From a virus, in IMG/VR virus record IMGVR_UViG_3300006990_000086, positions 1 through 35,177 of that record: a stretch of DNA of 35,177 nt; one strand, 5' to 3'. The translations under genes were made by a program, and so were the position numbers. The notes under the pieces are model-generated. The model was given only the letters and a program-made list of their open reading frames with translations, was not told the origin of the DNA and searched no databases. Below are positions 1-6,176 of this stretch, in pieces. Within the stretch, counting starts at the first letter, position 1, and the number at the start of each line of letters is the position of its first letter.

Positions 1-335
1 TGCTTCTCGAAAGGCTTAATAAATCTCTCAGAGAAAGCATCAGTGCTGGACCGTGGATTACCCGACAGCCATATCTGACTGTCCTGCTCTCGGAGAGTAG
101 GAGTTAAAGCCTTGAGACTATCGAAAGATATTGTCTGCGCTTCCTCAACCCAGAACAGGTTGAATCCGAACATCGACTTGACCGCCTCCACGTTGCGAGC
201 CAAACCTCTGAATTTAAAGCTAGGTTCACCGTTGAAGAGTATTTGATTGTTCTGGACCTCAAAGTCCTCAAGCCCGTAGCTCTCTATCTGCGAGGCCAGC
301 AGGCTGTGTACCGAGTCATCAATGGAGTTCTGAAA
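1..335. repeat. Imperfect terminal overlap, left copy
   Basis: This stretch aligns without gaps to 34843-35177. Bases 1-81 and 253-335 are identical in both copies. All 23 mismatches I count fall between 82 and 252. Nearly all are silent in the terminase frame, with one two-residue change. This fits circular permutation plus strain variation better than a physical terminal repeat. Confidence 0.9.
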
Positions 336-494
336 CTCTCGGAAGGCTCCGATCTTCTGGCCGCGCAGTGCCTTTAGAAGACACAGGGATGCTAGGCCAT
401 AGCTTTTGCCGCTGCCTCTGCCGCCGTAGACCACAATGAAGCGTTGTTTAGCCTCAAGCACTGGTAACAGCTTTGGAGCGATCTGCAGATTCAG
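1..494 (-). CDS. terL: Terminase large subunit, N-terminal part (allele A)
   Basis: This is the ATPase half of the DNA-packaging motor. The Walker A motif GGRGSGKS (residues 24-31) and Walker B FWVEE (about 114-118) are both visible. No ATG, GTG or TTG lies between the upstream in-frame stop and the conserved start of the protein. The best start is a CTG at 494-492 that shares two bases with the TGA of the small terminase gene, seven bases after GGGAG. The next usable codon is an internal GTG, which would leave only a very short lead before Walker A. The frame runs off the left edge and continues at the right end of the window. Joining the two pieces over their shared 335 bp gives a 475-aa protein, close to P22 gp2 (about 499 aa). 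This copy has Gln-Asp at residues 138-139 (approximate), where the right-end copy has Ala-Gly. Confidence 0.9.
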   Translation of the reverse strand, partial: MNLQIAPKLLPVLEAKQRFIVVYGGRGSGKSYGLASLCLLKALRGQKIGAFREFQNSIDDSVHSLLASQIESYGLEDFEVQNNQILFNGEPSFKFRGLARNVEAVKSMFGFNLFWVEEAQTISFDSLKALTPTLREQDSQIWLSGNPRSSTDAFSERFIKPFEK

Positions 495-862
495 TCTAGG
501 TCTCCCGGATTCACTACCTCAATGGTAACGTGGTAGTCCTTCTCAATCGGCCTTCCCTCTGGGCCTGATATCTCCTGACGGCTCTTCTCGGTCCATCCCA
601 TCCTTTGAGACAGCCAGAGCTTCATGCTTGGATGATCGCCTTCCATCGCCTTGTCATAGAGCTTCTCAACCATAATTATCCCGGCTCTGGTCAGGCCACG
701 CTTATAACTATCAGAAACTCTGCTATCCCGCTTCATTATTTCCTTTAACGTGTTGACGCTAATACAGAAATAATCCGCAAGCTGCTGTTGCGTTAATGAT
801 GGTGCAAGCCTTTCAACCTCGGCTACCTCATCATCGGTAAATACTTTCTCTGGTCGCGCCAT
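491..862 (-). CDS. terS: Terminase small subunit (DNA recognition)
   Basis: A 123-aa protein directly upstream of the large terminase, which is the usual place for the small subunit that recognises the packaging site and feeds DNA to the motor. The N-terminal half holds a helix-turn-helix-like segment (about residues 22-45, around LTQQQLADYFCISVNTLKEI). The middle, with ...AMEGDHPSMKLWLSQRMGW (about 72-90), is typical of phage small terminases, where 'P.MkfwLK.rmGW' recurs. P22 gp3 is longer (162 aa) and unrelated in sequence by eye. The start ATG overlaps the stop of the upstream CHC2 gene (TAATG) and the stop overlaps the CTG start of terL, so the three genes are translationally coupled. 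The call rests on the motif and the position. Confidence 0.85.
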   Translation of the reverse strand: MARPEKVFTDDEVAEVERLAPSLTQQQLADYFCISVNTLKEIMKRDSRVSDSYKRGLTRAGIIMVEKLYDKAMEGDHPSMKLWLSQRMGWTEKSRQEISGPEGRPIEKDYHVTIEVVNPGDLD

Positions 863-1296
863 TAGAGAAACTCTTGCTGTGTCTCTGGGATAATTGTCTG
901 AGCTATGCCAGCCTCAGTTCGATTATGCCTACGGGCCATAGCCTCCATGTAGGCTTTGTGATCCTTGTGCCTGATGCGCTCTCCTGATCTCTTTGCGCTT
1001 TGATATATCGCAATGAGAAAATCATCATCTTCCTGTGTTTTCTTCAGAAGATAATGCGGATCAGCGTCAAATTCTTTACTGTCTTCAAACAGCGCACTTG
1101 CATTTAGACCTATGGATTCTACCACACTATCACCTTTAGCGCCGCAGGCAAAGCAATACATCAGCAGCTTTCTGTCCTTCACGCTGACGGTCATGCTGGG
1201 ATTCTTGTCATCGTGAACCGGGCAACAGGCAGTCCAGCTCTCTTCTCCGCGCCGTCTTACCTTGTCCAGACGGTCTAATACTTGGTCATACCACAT
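862..1296 (-). CDS. Stand-alone CHC2 zinc-finger protein (primase-like)
   Basis: A 144-aa protein whose first half is the zinc-binding domain of DnaG-type primases: Cys25-Pro-x-His28, then PSMTV, then Cys48-x2-Cys51 followed by GAKGD. In primases this finger reads template DNA and helps choose the priming site. No TOPRIM catalytic domain follows; the rest is charged and contains no motif I recognise. It could be a template-recognition subunit working with host DnaG, or a DNA-binding regulator. The ATG follows GGAGGCGAT, and the gene begins 16 bases after the OB-fold gene ends, so both share one transcript. A full DnaG is about 580 aa, so this is a minimal form. I see no sign of a broken downstream part in this window. 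Confidence 0.75.
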   Translation of the reverse strand: MWYDQVLDRLDKVRRRGEESWTACCPVHDDKNPSMTVSVKDRKLLMYCFACGAKGDSVVESIGLNASALFEDSKEFDADPHYLLKKTQEDDDFLIAIYQSAKRSGERIRHKDHKAYMEAMARRHNRTEAGIAQTIIPETQQEFL

Positions 1297-1312
1297 TCGT
1301 TTCTATCGCCTC

Positions 1313-2146
1313 CTACGCGGCCTGAGCCGCGCTTGATAATACAGTTGCTTTGGATGGACGCTTGAAGAAGCCAAACTTAGAATCTTTGTCTGACTGCGTG
1401 ACTGCCGCAGTAAACTGGATGCGATCATTGCGGTTAGCATCAAGGCTTGATGGCACTGTTCCCCAGACGCGGAAGCCACGGTCATCCTGAACAAGCATCT
1501 TGAGAGTGCTGCCGTAGTAGCTCTCCTGCCATTTCATTGCAAGCAAAGTGCCAGTAATAACCAGACGGCCTTCAGGAACATCTTCTCCTTCCGCGTGGAC
1601 CGCATCGCGCTCAGCAAGCTCTTGCTCTGTCTTTTCCTGAGCCAGACGCTGCAGCTTGTAGATGTCGCCCATGAGGTAATCCTCAATCGCTTCGATTAAG
1701 TCCTTTGGGCATTTGCTGACGTAAACGTAGCAAAGCGTACCGGAACCGCCTTCATAATGCGCTCCAGTGCCTACGCCGATAAGTTTCTTCTGCACCTGCG
1801 GCAAAGCGTTAAAATGGCTGATGAAATCTTCAGCACGGTCTACAGGAACGTCTGTAATTCTATGGTCCTGTGAAAATGCGCCAAGCTTATGGCTCGCGTG
1901 ATCTTCGTCCTCCGGCCACGGCAGAAATTGACCTTTCAAGTAAACATTGCTGCCTTCGTCAGTTTCCCAACGGTAGCCTTCGATAGGCGCGTGGAATCCG
2001 GCGCTGGATATGTTTGGCTCAATGCCATCATTCCGCTCTGCCGCCACACGCGCAAGACGGGTCTGATATGCCTTGATGCCGCGCTCACGGGCAGCTTCAT
2101 AGTCTTCGATACGCTGACCTAACCAGTTGTAGAATTGCTCGCTCAT
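1313..2146 (-). CDS. Unknown 277-aa protein with a C-terminal OB-fold-like segment
   Basis: First gene behind the third leftward promoter/leader. No enzyme motif is visible. The last ~85 residues (about 190-275: RLVITGTLLAMKWQESYYG...KMLVQDDRGFRVWGTVPSSL...DRIQFTAAVTQSDKD) alternate in a way expected of a five-stranded OB barrel. I know similar 'VKMLV.DDRGFRVWGTVP' segments from phage DNA-metabolism proteins. The N-terminal ~180 residues are rich in charged helices and contain a Gly-rich patch (about 127-137). Single-stranded DNA binding at the fork is a reasonable guess, given the adjacent CHC2 finger and helicase, but it is inference. The ATG is preceded by GAGGAG at good spacing and a 5' stem-loop. 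Confidence 0.7.
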   Translation of the reverse strand: MSEQFYNWLGQRIEDYEAARERGIKAYQTRLARVAAERNDGIEPNISSAGFHAPIEGYRWETDEGSNVYLKGQFLPWPEDEDHASHKLGAFSQDHRITDVPVDRAEDFISHFNALPQVQKKLIGVGTGAHYEGGSGTLCYVYVSKCPKDLIEAIEDYLMGDIYKLQRLAQEKTEQELAERDAVHAEGEDVPEGRLVITGTLLAMKWQESYYGSTLKMLVQDDRGFRVWGTVPSSLDANRNDRIQFTAAVTQSDKDSKFGFFKRPSKATVLSSAAQAA

Positions 2147-2164
2147 TCGTTTTTCTCCTCAAAG

Positions 2165-2183
2165 GAGCAGCACCGCGCCGCTC
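2165..2183 (-). promoter_or_regulatory. 5' leader stem-loop, copy 3
   Basis: On the minus strand this is a 7-bp stem (GAGCGGC/GCTGCTC, one G-U pair) closing a GCGGT loop. It ends 18 bases before the ATG of the 277-aa gene and starts about +4 from the predicted transcription start. It matches the leaders at 4463-4483 and 5004-5026 in stem, loop core and distance to ATG. Confidence 0.7.
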
Positions 2184-2193
2184 TATGGTTCCC

Positions 2194-2221
2194 ATTCTAC
2201 TGGCATATCACACAGAGTCAA
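2194..2221 (-). promoter_or_regulatory. Leftward sigma70-type promoter 3
   Basis: Minus-strand TTGACT and TAGAAT with a 16-bp spacer, just after a terminator and before the stem-loop leader of the 277-aa gene. The bases upstream of the -35 (...AAAGTG...GTGTTGAC) resemble those of promoter 1 at 5035-5063, which suggests shared regulation. Confidence 0.65.
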
Positions 2222-2251
2222 CACTTTTTCACACTTTCACCAAAATAAGTT

Positions 2252-2270
2252 AAAAAGCCCGTGCGTGGGC
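2252..2270 (-). terminator. Rho-independent terminator after the helicase gene
   Basis: On the minus strand GCCC-ACGCAC-GGGC is followed by five T. The stem is only 4 bp, so it may be weak. It lies about 100 bases after the helicase stop and just before promoter 3, dividing the early left region into two transcription units. Confidence 0.5.
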
Positions 2271-2372
2271 CAGTCGGTCAGATCACAAGCTGGAGTTGCC
2301 ACGAATTGGCGGTAGGCTTGCTCTGACTGCAGGTGTTTTTCGGGAGAAATCCAACGCACCGCCTGCTGACGC

Positions 2373-3899
2373 TCATTTGTCACGCCTGTGGGCGTAACGT
2401 ATGTTCCTAGAAGTAATCCATCTTACAGCCTCTGGTAGCGGCTCCTTTTCTACCTGCTTGAGACCATTGGGCGCACAGCTCATAGCCTCGATGTATTTAT
2501 GATAGGCCCAGCCGTGCTTGTAGTTCTGTTGCTTGGCATACCACAGGAAGCTGCTGTACCACGCCTGCTTGTCCTCTTTTGTCAGTGTGGCTCTTCTCTG
2601 GGCCGCTGGTGACATATTCTTAGCCTTCACCAGCATCTCGCCATTATCCTTGAGCACAGGCACATCGCTAGGCAAAACGTGTCCACAAGCCTTACAGCGC
2701 CTGCCTGTCATAGCACTACGGCATACTGGGCAAGGCCGGACTATTGGCTCGCGCTCCTCCTGCTTGGTCTGCTTCTTCTCGTCAAATCTGCGATCACCTG
2801 AATCCAGCTCATGCGGGATGATGTCTTCTGGAAAGCAATTGAAATGTTCAAGGTTACCAGCATGATCGAGCACCGTGGCCTTCTCCTTGCCGGGATGAAT
2901 CCGCCAGCACCTTCCGATTCTTTGAATCCACGCAATGCGGCTCTTGGTCTTGTAGGCGTCAATGATGATCTCAATGCCAGTATCGTCAAAGCCTGTGTTG
3001 GTCAGCTTGGAGTTGACCAGAATCTTATAGTCTCCGCGCTTGAAGTCCTCAAAGATGTAGTTCTGTAGCTCACGATCCATATAGCCATCAACGTGGACGG
3101 CGATCTCAGAGCCGATCTCAGAGTTGAAACGCTCAACTAGGCTCTTGCTGTAGGCTATGGACGGAGCAAAGCACAGAGCGCGTCTGGTGAGCCCGTTGCT
3201 GTGCTTGACGTAGTTCTGCACGATATCGCCAGCCAGCGTGTCATCATCCAGCATCTTCTGGCCCAGAGCCTTCGGATCATAGTCGCTGCCTCCTGTGCTG
3301 AGCGCCTTTGTCTTGATGCCAGATGCGTCAACTGACCTGCCGACGTAATATTCTGTTGGCGTAAGCCAGCCTTCATCAATCAAGTCTCTTGGCGTACAAG
3401 TGACGATCAGATCATCGTACAAGCCTTCAGCGGCCATGCCTTTGCTGTACGGCGTAGCAGACAGGCCAATCCACGGTATGCCGGTTAAGCGCCTCATAAG
3501 CTCTGTCACGCCTTTGTAGAGCGTATGGCACTCATCTACTACTGCAATGTCAAAACCGAACCGCTTGCGTCTCAGAGCCGTCTGGATGCTTACAATCTGT
3601 ATCTGCTTCCTCGGATCATAACGCGGGTCATCGCCCTGCATCACGCTGTAGCTGCAATTACAGCTATCGAAAACCTGCGTTGTTTGAGTCAGCAGCTTCA
3701 ACCTGTCTACGAAAAACACAGCCCGATAGTCTGGATTGTGCTTGTTCTTCTCCACAGCGTTCATCAGGATGTAGGCCGCAATGTGCGTCTTGCCCATACT
3801 GCACGGCGCTGCCAATACCGGCCTCTTATGGCCTGACCGCAAGCTGGCGCGTAGTGCGTCAACTGCGGTCTTCTGGTGTGGCCTTAGCTCAATTGACAC
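2373..3899 (-). CDS. DEAH/DEAD-type superfamily 2 helicase with zinc ribbon
   Basis: A 508-aa ATP-driven nucleic-acid helicase. In order it shows LRPHQ near the N-terminus (Q-motif region), Walker A APCSMGKT (31-38), Walker B DECH (122-125), motif III SATP (147-150), a second RecA-like domain with NTGFDDTGIE (about 308-317), and motif VI QRIGRCWR (about 329-336). A Cys-x2-Cys...Cys-x2-Cys ribbon follows (PCPVC...CKAC, about 385-400), then a C-terminal tail. The order resembles UvsW and type III restriction/RecG-like phage helicases used for replication restart or annealing. No replicative DnaB-type helicase or polymerase is present, so this may open DNA for host enzymes. The start overlaps the 77-aa membrane gene by 11 bases. 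Confidence 0.9.
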   Translation of the reverse strand: MSIELRPHQKTAVDALRASLRSGHKRPVLAAPCSMGKTHIAAYILMNAVEKNKHNPDYRAVFFVDRLKLLTQTTQVFDSCNCSYSVMQGDDPRYDPRKQIQIVSIQTALRRKRFGFDIAVVDECHTLYKGVTELMRRLTGIPWIGLSATPYSKGMAAEGLYDDLIVTCTPRDLIDEGWLTPTEYYVGRSVDASGIKTKALSTGGSDYDPKALGQKMLDDDTLAGDIVQNYVKHSNGLTRRALCFAPSIAYSKSLVERFNSEIGSEIAVHVDGYMDRELQNYIFEDFKRGDYKILVNSKLTNTGFDDTGIEIIIDAYKTKSRIAWIQRIGRCWRIHPGKEKATVLDHAGNLEHFNCFPEDIIPHELDSGDRRFDEKKQTKQEEREPIVRPCPVCRSAMTGRRCKACGHVLPSDVPVLKDNGEMLVKAKNMSPAAQRRATLTKEDKQAWYSSFLWYAKQQNYKHGWAYHKYIEAMSCAPNGLKQVEKEPLPEAVRWITSRNIRYAHRRDK

Positions 3900-4122
3900 A
3901 GGCGCTACCGCATCTATAAGTTGGCTTCCACGGCTCGCAATGCTCAGATCCTGCCGGAATGCCTACATAGTCATGCCCTGTCGCTTCCCACGCTTTGCGT
4001 CCTTGACAAGCATCGCTGTAGTAGGGATCTGTCGAGAATATTCCGTTTAACAGCATTATGAGCATAAACATAAACAGAATTGTGGTTGCTGCTGCGTACA
4101 GGCTTTCTTTTACTATCTTCAT
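3889..4122 (-). CDS. Small membrane protein with Cys-rich outer part
   Basis: A 77-aa protein with one strong hydrophobic span (about residues 10-29) after a short basic N-terminus, then a polar tail with four cysteines (39, 62, 71, 75). By the positive-inside rule the tail faces the periplasm, where two disulfides could form. It is translated by start/stop overlap (TAATG) with the gene before it and overlaps the helicase start. Early expression and topology would suit a superinfection-exclusion or host-envelope protein, but nothing proves it. I do not recognise the family. Confidence 0.6.
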   Translation of the reverse strand: MKIVKESLYAAATTILFMFMLIMLLNGIFSTDPYYSDACQGRKAWEATGHDYVGIPAGSEHCEPWKPTYRCGSACVN

Positions 4123-4445
4123 TATTGAGCCTCCGCGATCTTCTGAATTTCGTCACGGGTCATTTTATCAACAGCTTCCTGCATTATCTTGCGAGCAAAC
4201 TGAGCGCTGTCGAGCGAACCGCTATTCATGAATGACATAAGAGCATTGGTGATTTCTCCAGCGTCAGCGCAAAGATTGAAAGCCTCATACATAACATTGT
4301 GTGCAGCGTCTGAGTTATCTGGGTGAGTGAGCTTGTCCTGAATGTCCTCAAACAGTTGTCGATCAAGGACATCAAAGTCAACGTAACCGTCAACTGTGGC
4401 TCTTCGTATTTCTTCGTAAGTTGAAGTTGTAAAGACATCTAACAT
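4122..4445 (-). CDS. Unknown 107-aa acidic helical early protein
   Basis: First gene behind the second promoter/leader. The frame is open further upstream through a GTG, but that would place the start inside the leader stem-loop. The ATG at 4445 follows CGGAG at normal spacing and matches the layout of the two sister leaders, so I choose it. The protein is acidic and helical, begins MLDVFTTSTYEEI, and has no motif I recognise. It probably forms an operon with the 77-aa membrane protein and helicase downstream. Confidence 0.7.
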   Translation of the reverse strand: MLDVFTTSTYEEIRRATVDGYVDFDVLDRQLFEDIQDKLTHPDNSDAAHNVMYEAFNLCADAGEITNALMSFMNSGSLDSAQFARKIMQEAVDKMTRDEIQKIAEAQ

Positions 4446-4462
4446 TCGCGTTCTCCGTAAAA

Positions 4463-4483
4463 GGAGCCGCACCGCGCAGCTCC
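4463..4483 (-). promoter_or_regulatory. 5' leader stem-loop, copy 2
   Basis: An 8-bp minus-strand stem (GGAGCTGC/GCGGCTCC, one U-G pair) closes the same GCGGT loop as copy 3. Stem positions differ but still pair: the G-U of copy 3 is U-G here. It starts about +3 from the predicted start site and ends 17 bases before the ATG. Confidence 0.7.
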
Positions 4484-4492
4484 ATGATTCGT

Positions 4493-4520
4493 ATTATACA
4501 CAGGTCTTACACTAATGCAA
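4493..4520 (-). promoter_or_regulatory. Leftward sigma70-type promoter 2
   Basis: A perfect TATAAT -10 with TTGCAT 16 bp upstream on the minus strand. The -35 begins four bases after the stop codon of the 61-aa gene, so this promoter sits tightly between genes. The preceding GTGTTG is shared with promoters 1 and 3. Confidence 0.75.
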
Positions 4521-4523
4521 CAC

Positions 4524-4709
4524 CTAATCCTTGAGCGCCGCGATTGCAGCGCTGAGTGATTTGAATTGATTGTCTTGGCCTTCGAACCATTCTCCTACTG
4601 AGAACATACCTTGCCACCGCTCGATGCTGTAATACTTACCAGCAACCTTGACCTCGTACTCAGTGTAGCCGTCTTCCCGTTCGAATACTTTCTTGGCCTT
4701 GATTGTCAT
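4524..4709 (-). CDS. Unknown 61-aa early protein
   Basis: I start it at the ATG at 4709 because GGAGGAG lies just upstream and it avoids the 32-base overlap with the previous gene that a longer frame would need. It begins MTIKAKKVFEREDGYTEYEV and looks like a small beta-rich fold: VFEREDGYTEYEVKVAGKYYSIERW, then GMFSVGEWFEG. It could be a host-takeover protein. The family is not recognised. Confidence 0.65.
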   Translation of the reverse strand: MTIKAKKVFEREDGYTEYEVKVAGKYYSIERWQGMFSVGEWFEGQDNQFKSLSAAIAALKD

Positions 4710-4719
4710 CTGGCTCCTC

Positions 4720-4986
4720 CTAGACTCGAACGGTGATTCGGGCGCTGACAACTTCCTGCTTCTTGGTGTGAGCGCTGATGAATTGTGGTGACAGCTTGAG
4801 CTTGACCGCTTTCATGTCCAGCGTCTTACGCTCTGCTACGGATACTGTCAGGATGCCGTTGTTGCCTTTGTACTTGCCAGCACCTGCTTTTTTGAAGTCA
4901 GTTATCAGAGACTGCTGGGCAGCTTTTAGGCCAGCAATCTGAGCCTCTAACTCTACAATTCGGTCTATTTGTTGAGCTTGTGTCAT
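4720..4986 (-). CDS. Unknown 88-aa early protein with N-terminal coiled coil
   Basis: First gene behind the strongest leftward promoter. Residues 5-33 form a heptad-like helix (IDRIVELEAQIAGLKAAQQ). The rest is a short Gly/Lys loop (KAGAGKYKGNNG) and a beta-like half (ILTVSVAERKTLDMKAVKLKL). The layout of a helix followed by a small basic fold recalls phage host-nuclease inhibitors, but the likeness is weak. The ATG has GGAG at good spacing, and the 61-aa gene follows 10 bases after its stop. Confidence 0.65.
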   Translation of the reverse strand: MTQAQQIDRIVELEAQIAGLKAAQQSLITDFKKAGAGKYKGNNGILTVSVAERKTLDMKAVKLKLSPQFISAHTKKQEVVSARITVRV

Positions 4987-5003
4987 TCGTTTTTCTCCGG
5001 TTT

Positions 5004-5026
5004 GTGAGCTGCACCATGCCTCTCAC
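5004..5026 (-). promoter_or_regulatory. 5' leader stem-loop, copy 1
   Basis: On the minus strand GTGAG/CTCAC (5 bp), a 2x2 internal loop, then GC/GC closing an ATGGT loop. It starts about +2 and ends 17 bases before the ATG of the 88-aa gene. The loop differs from copies 2 and 3 but keeps the GGT and closing GC pairs. Confidence 0.65.
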
Positions 5027-5034
5027 TGAATACA

Positions 5035-5063
5035 ATCTTAGTCTATTGCTTACACCGCGTCAA
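5035..5063 (-). promoter_or_regulatory. Leftward sigma70-type promoter 1
   Basis: Minus-strand TTGACG and TAAGAT with a 17-bp spacer. It drives the 88-aa and 61-aa genes and possibly the whole leftward unit. The preceding GTG and A-rich stretch resembles that of promoter 3. Confidence 0.7.
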
Positions 5064-5375
5064 CACATCTTTTGCACTTTTCTAGGCAAAAATGTCATTT
5101 AGATGCTTTGGGACACCAGTATTCATATCAGAGCGTGGTACGAGAGATCAAGATTGCAAGAACGCCTTCACCTATCCGTGGTAGCCGCGTCGAGCCTCCA
5201 TTGTGTCCGTGAGCTTGTTTGCCGCCTTCGCTTCGCTGGTCAGGCGCGGTCGCATCAAAACCCGTTGATTTCTAGTGTTCCGGCCTACAAAGCTCGCCGT
5301 GAGCATAATCACTGAGTTGCGGTCAGGATTTACCACACCGTCTTGCGAGGATAATTCAAACTCAAAAATAAGTCT

Positions 5376-5414
5376 ACGGACAAAACAGCAAAATATTTAG
5401 GCATTTTTGTCCGT
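5376..5414. repeat. 10-bp perfect inverted repeat in the control region
   Basis: ACGGACAAAA (5376-5385) and TTTTGTCCGT (5405-5414) are exact reverse complements, 19 bases apart around an AT-rich centre. It could bind a dimeric regulator or an origin protein, or form an RNA hairpin. The right arm lies just before the possible TACTAT -10 at 5425-5430. Confidence 0.75.
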
Positions 5415-5424
5415 GACTTTGTGG

Positions 5425-5471
5425 TACTATTGTGTTGTGCGGTCATCGTGCTAAGAAACAGCACCTTGCAC
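5425..5471 (+). promoter_or_regulatory. Weak second rightward promoter and leader hairpin (tentative)
   Basis: TACTAT at 5425-5430 has no good -35. Just downstream GTGCT/AGCAC (5448-5464) forms a 5-bp stem, with outer GTGC/GCAC arms (5437-5440, 5468-5471). If it is used, the recombination operon would have a structured leader of about 170 bases. Confidence 0.3.
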
Positions 5472-5546
5472 CCGTCAGCAAGCGGATTAAAGTCCTCTAA
5501 ATCCCGTTAATCTCGTGGTCCGGCTGATCGCACTCCTCTTCACCTG

Positions 5547-5575
5547 TTGACACGCCTGGCACACTCAACTACACT
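5547..5575 (+). promoter_or_regulatory. Rightward sigma70-type promoter for the recombination operon
   Basis: A perfect TTGACA, 17-bp spacer and TACACT. The predicted start is near 5582, giving a leader of about 28 bases to the ERF ATG. Confidence 0.7.
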
Positions 5576-5609
5576 CGCCTTTCCTTTTACACCTTGACGG
5601 GATAATTTT

Positions 5610-6176
5610 ATGGAAAACATTGAGTTTTGGAAGTCCTTTGCGAAATGCAGAGGGAAGTTTGTCACACCAGAAAAAGACCAAACGAACAAGCACACCAAGC
5701 AGAAATACTGGTCTGTAGCTGTGCTGAACGATGCAGCGCGGGACTGCTTTGGTGATGAAATCGTGTACTACTTCACTGATGTCAACGCTGAGGATCAGCT
5801 AGGCTGCACTATCACGCTGATCCATTTGAAGAGCGGTCAATCACACTCCCAGCTTACGTTAGTCGATAAGGTCAAGAAGACTGAGCAAGGCTGTGGCACT
5901 GGCTATACCTACGCCAAACGCTACTGCCTGATGGGCCTGTTTGCTCTCGGTGATCCTGAGAATGACAATGACGCGCAGCACGAAGCTGAAGAGCCTGCTG
6001 AGACCGGCAAGATAGACAGCATAAAGGCTGACTGCGAGAAGGCTGGTATGAATCTTGAAACGTGCCTGCGGTCTGTGAAGGCTAACAACTGGAATCTTAG
6101 CGAAAAGCAGATAGCGCAGCTTAGGAAGATTCTCAAAGAGCGAGAGCAAGTATCTCAGCAGGACTCATTCCTATGA
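5610..6176 (+). CDS. erf: ERF-family single-strand annealing recombinase
   Basis: A 188-aa protein with the family hallmark Q-G-C-G-x-G-Y-T-Y-A-K-R-Y followed by an acidic Asp/Asn/Glu run (residues 93-123). P22 Erf and its relatives form rings that anneal complementary single strands and help circularise or join phage DNA. The C-terminal third is charged and ends without an obvious extra domain. P22 Erf is about 204 aa, so the length fits. It is first in the operon after the TTGACA promoter. Its stop overlaps the exonuclease start (ATGA), the classic recombinase-exonuclease pair. The ribosome site (ACGGGA) is modest. Confidence 0.9.
   Translation: MENIEFWKSFAKCRGKFVTPEKDQTNKHTKQKYWSVAVLNDAARDCFGDEIVYYFTDVNAEDQLGCTITLIHLKSGQSHSQLTLVDKVKKTEQGCGTGYTYAKRYCLMGLFALGDPENDNDAQHEAEEPAETGKIDSIKADCEKAGMNLETCLRSVKANNWNLSEKQIAQLRKILKEREQVSQQDSFL

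Larger units (their letters stand above)
4987..5609. other. Divergent non-coding control region
   Basis: This gap of about 620 bases between the leftward and rightward early units holds leftward promoter 1 with its stem-loop leader, a 10-bp inverted repeat, and one strong and one weak rightward promoter. The stretch 5100-5340 is locally GC-rich and carries small stems (for example CGCCT/AGGCG near 5223-5246) but no convincing gene. As the only long gene-free stretch, it is also the natural place for an origin. I see no clear iteron array. Confidence 0.65.

Noticed and set aside
1-335. T7-like exact direct terminal repeat
   Set aside because: The two copies differ at 23 of 335 positions and lie inside a coding gene, which does not fit a physical terminal repeat.
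2373-3899. Restriction enzyme subunit
   Set aside because: Superfamily 2 motifs are shared with type III/I restriction subunits, but there is no nuclease or methylase domain and the gene lies in a phage replication block.
5103-5315. A 70-codon plus-strand frame in the control region
   Set aside because: Poor ribosome site, Arg/Ser/His-rich unnatural composition, and it overlaps the likely regulatory region; regarded as chance.
5100-5609. Attachment site or tRNA
   Set aside because: No integrase anywhere in the window and no cloverleaf could be drawn; nothing supports either.
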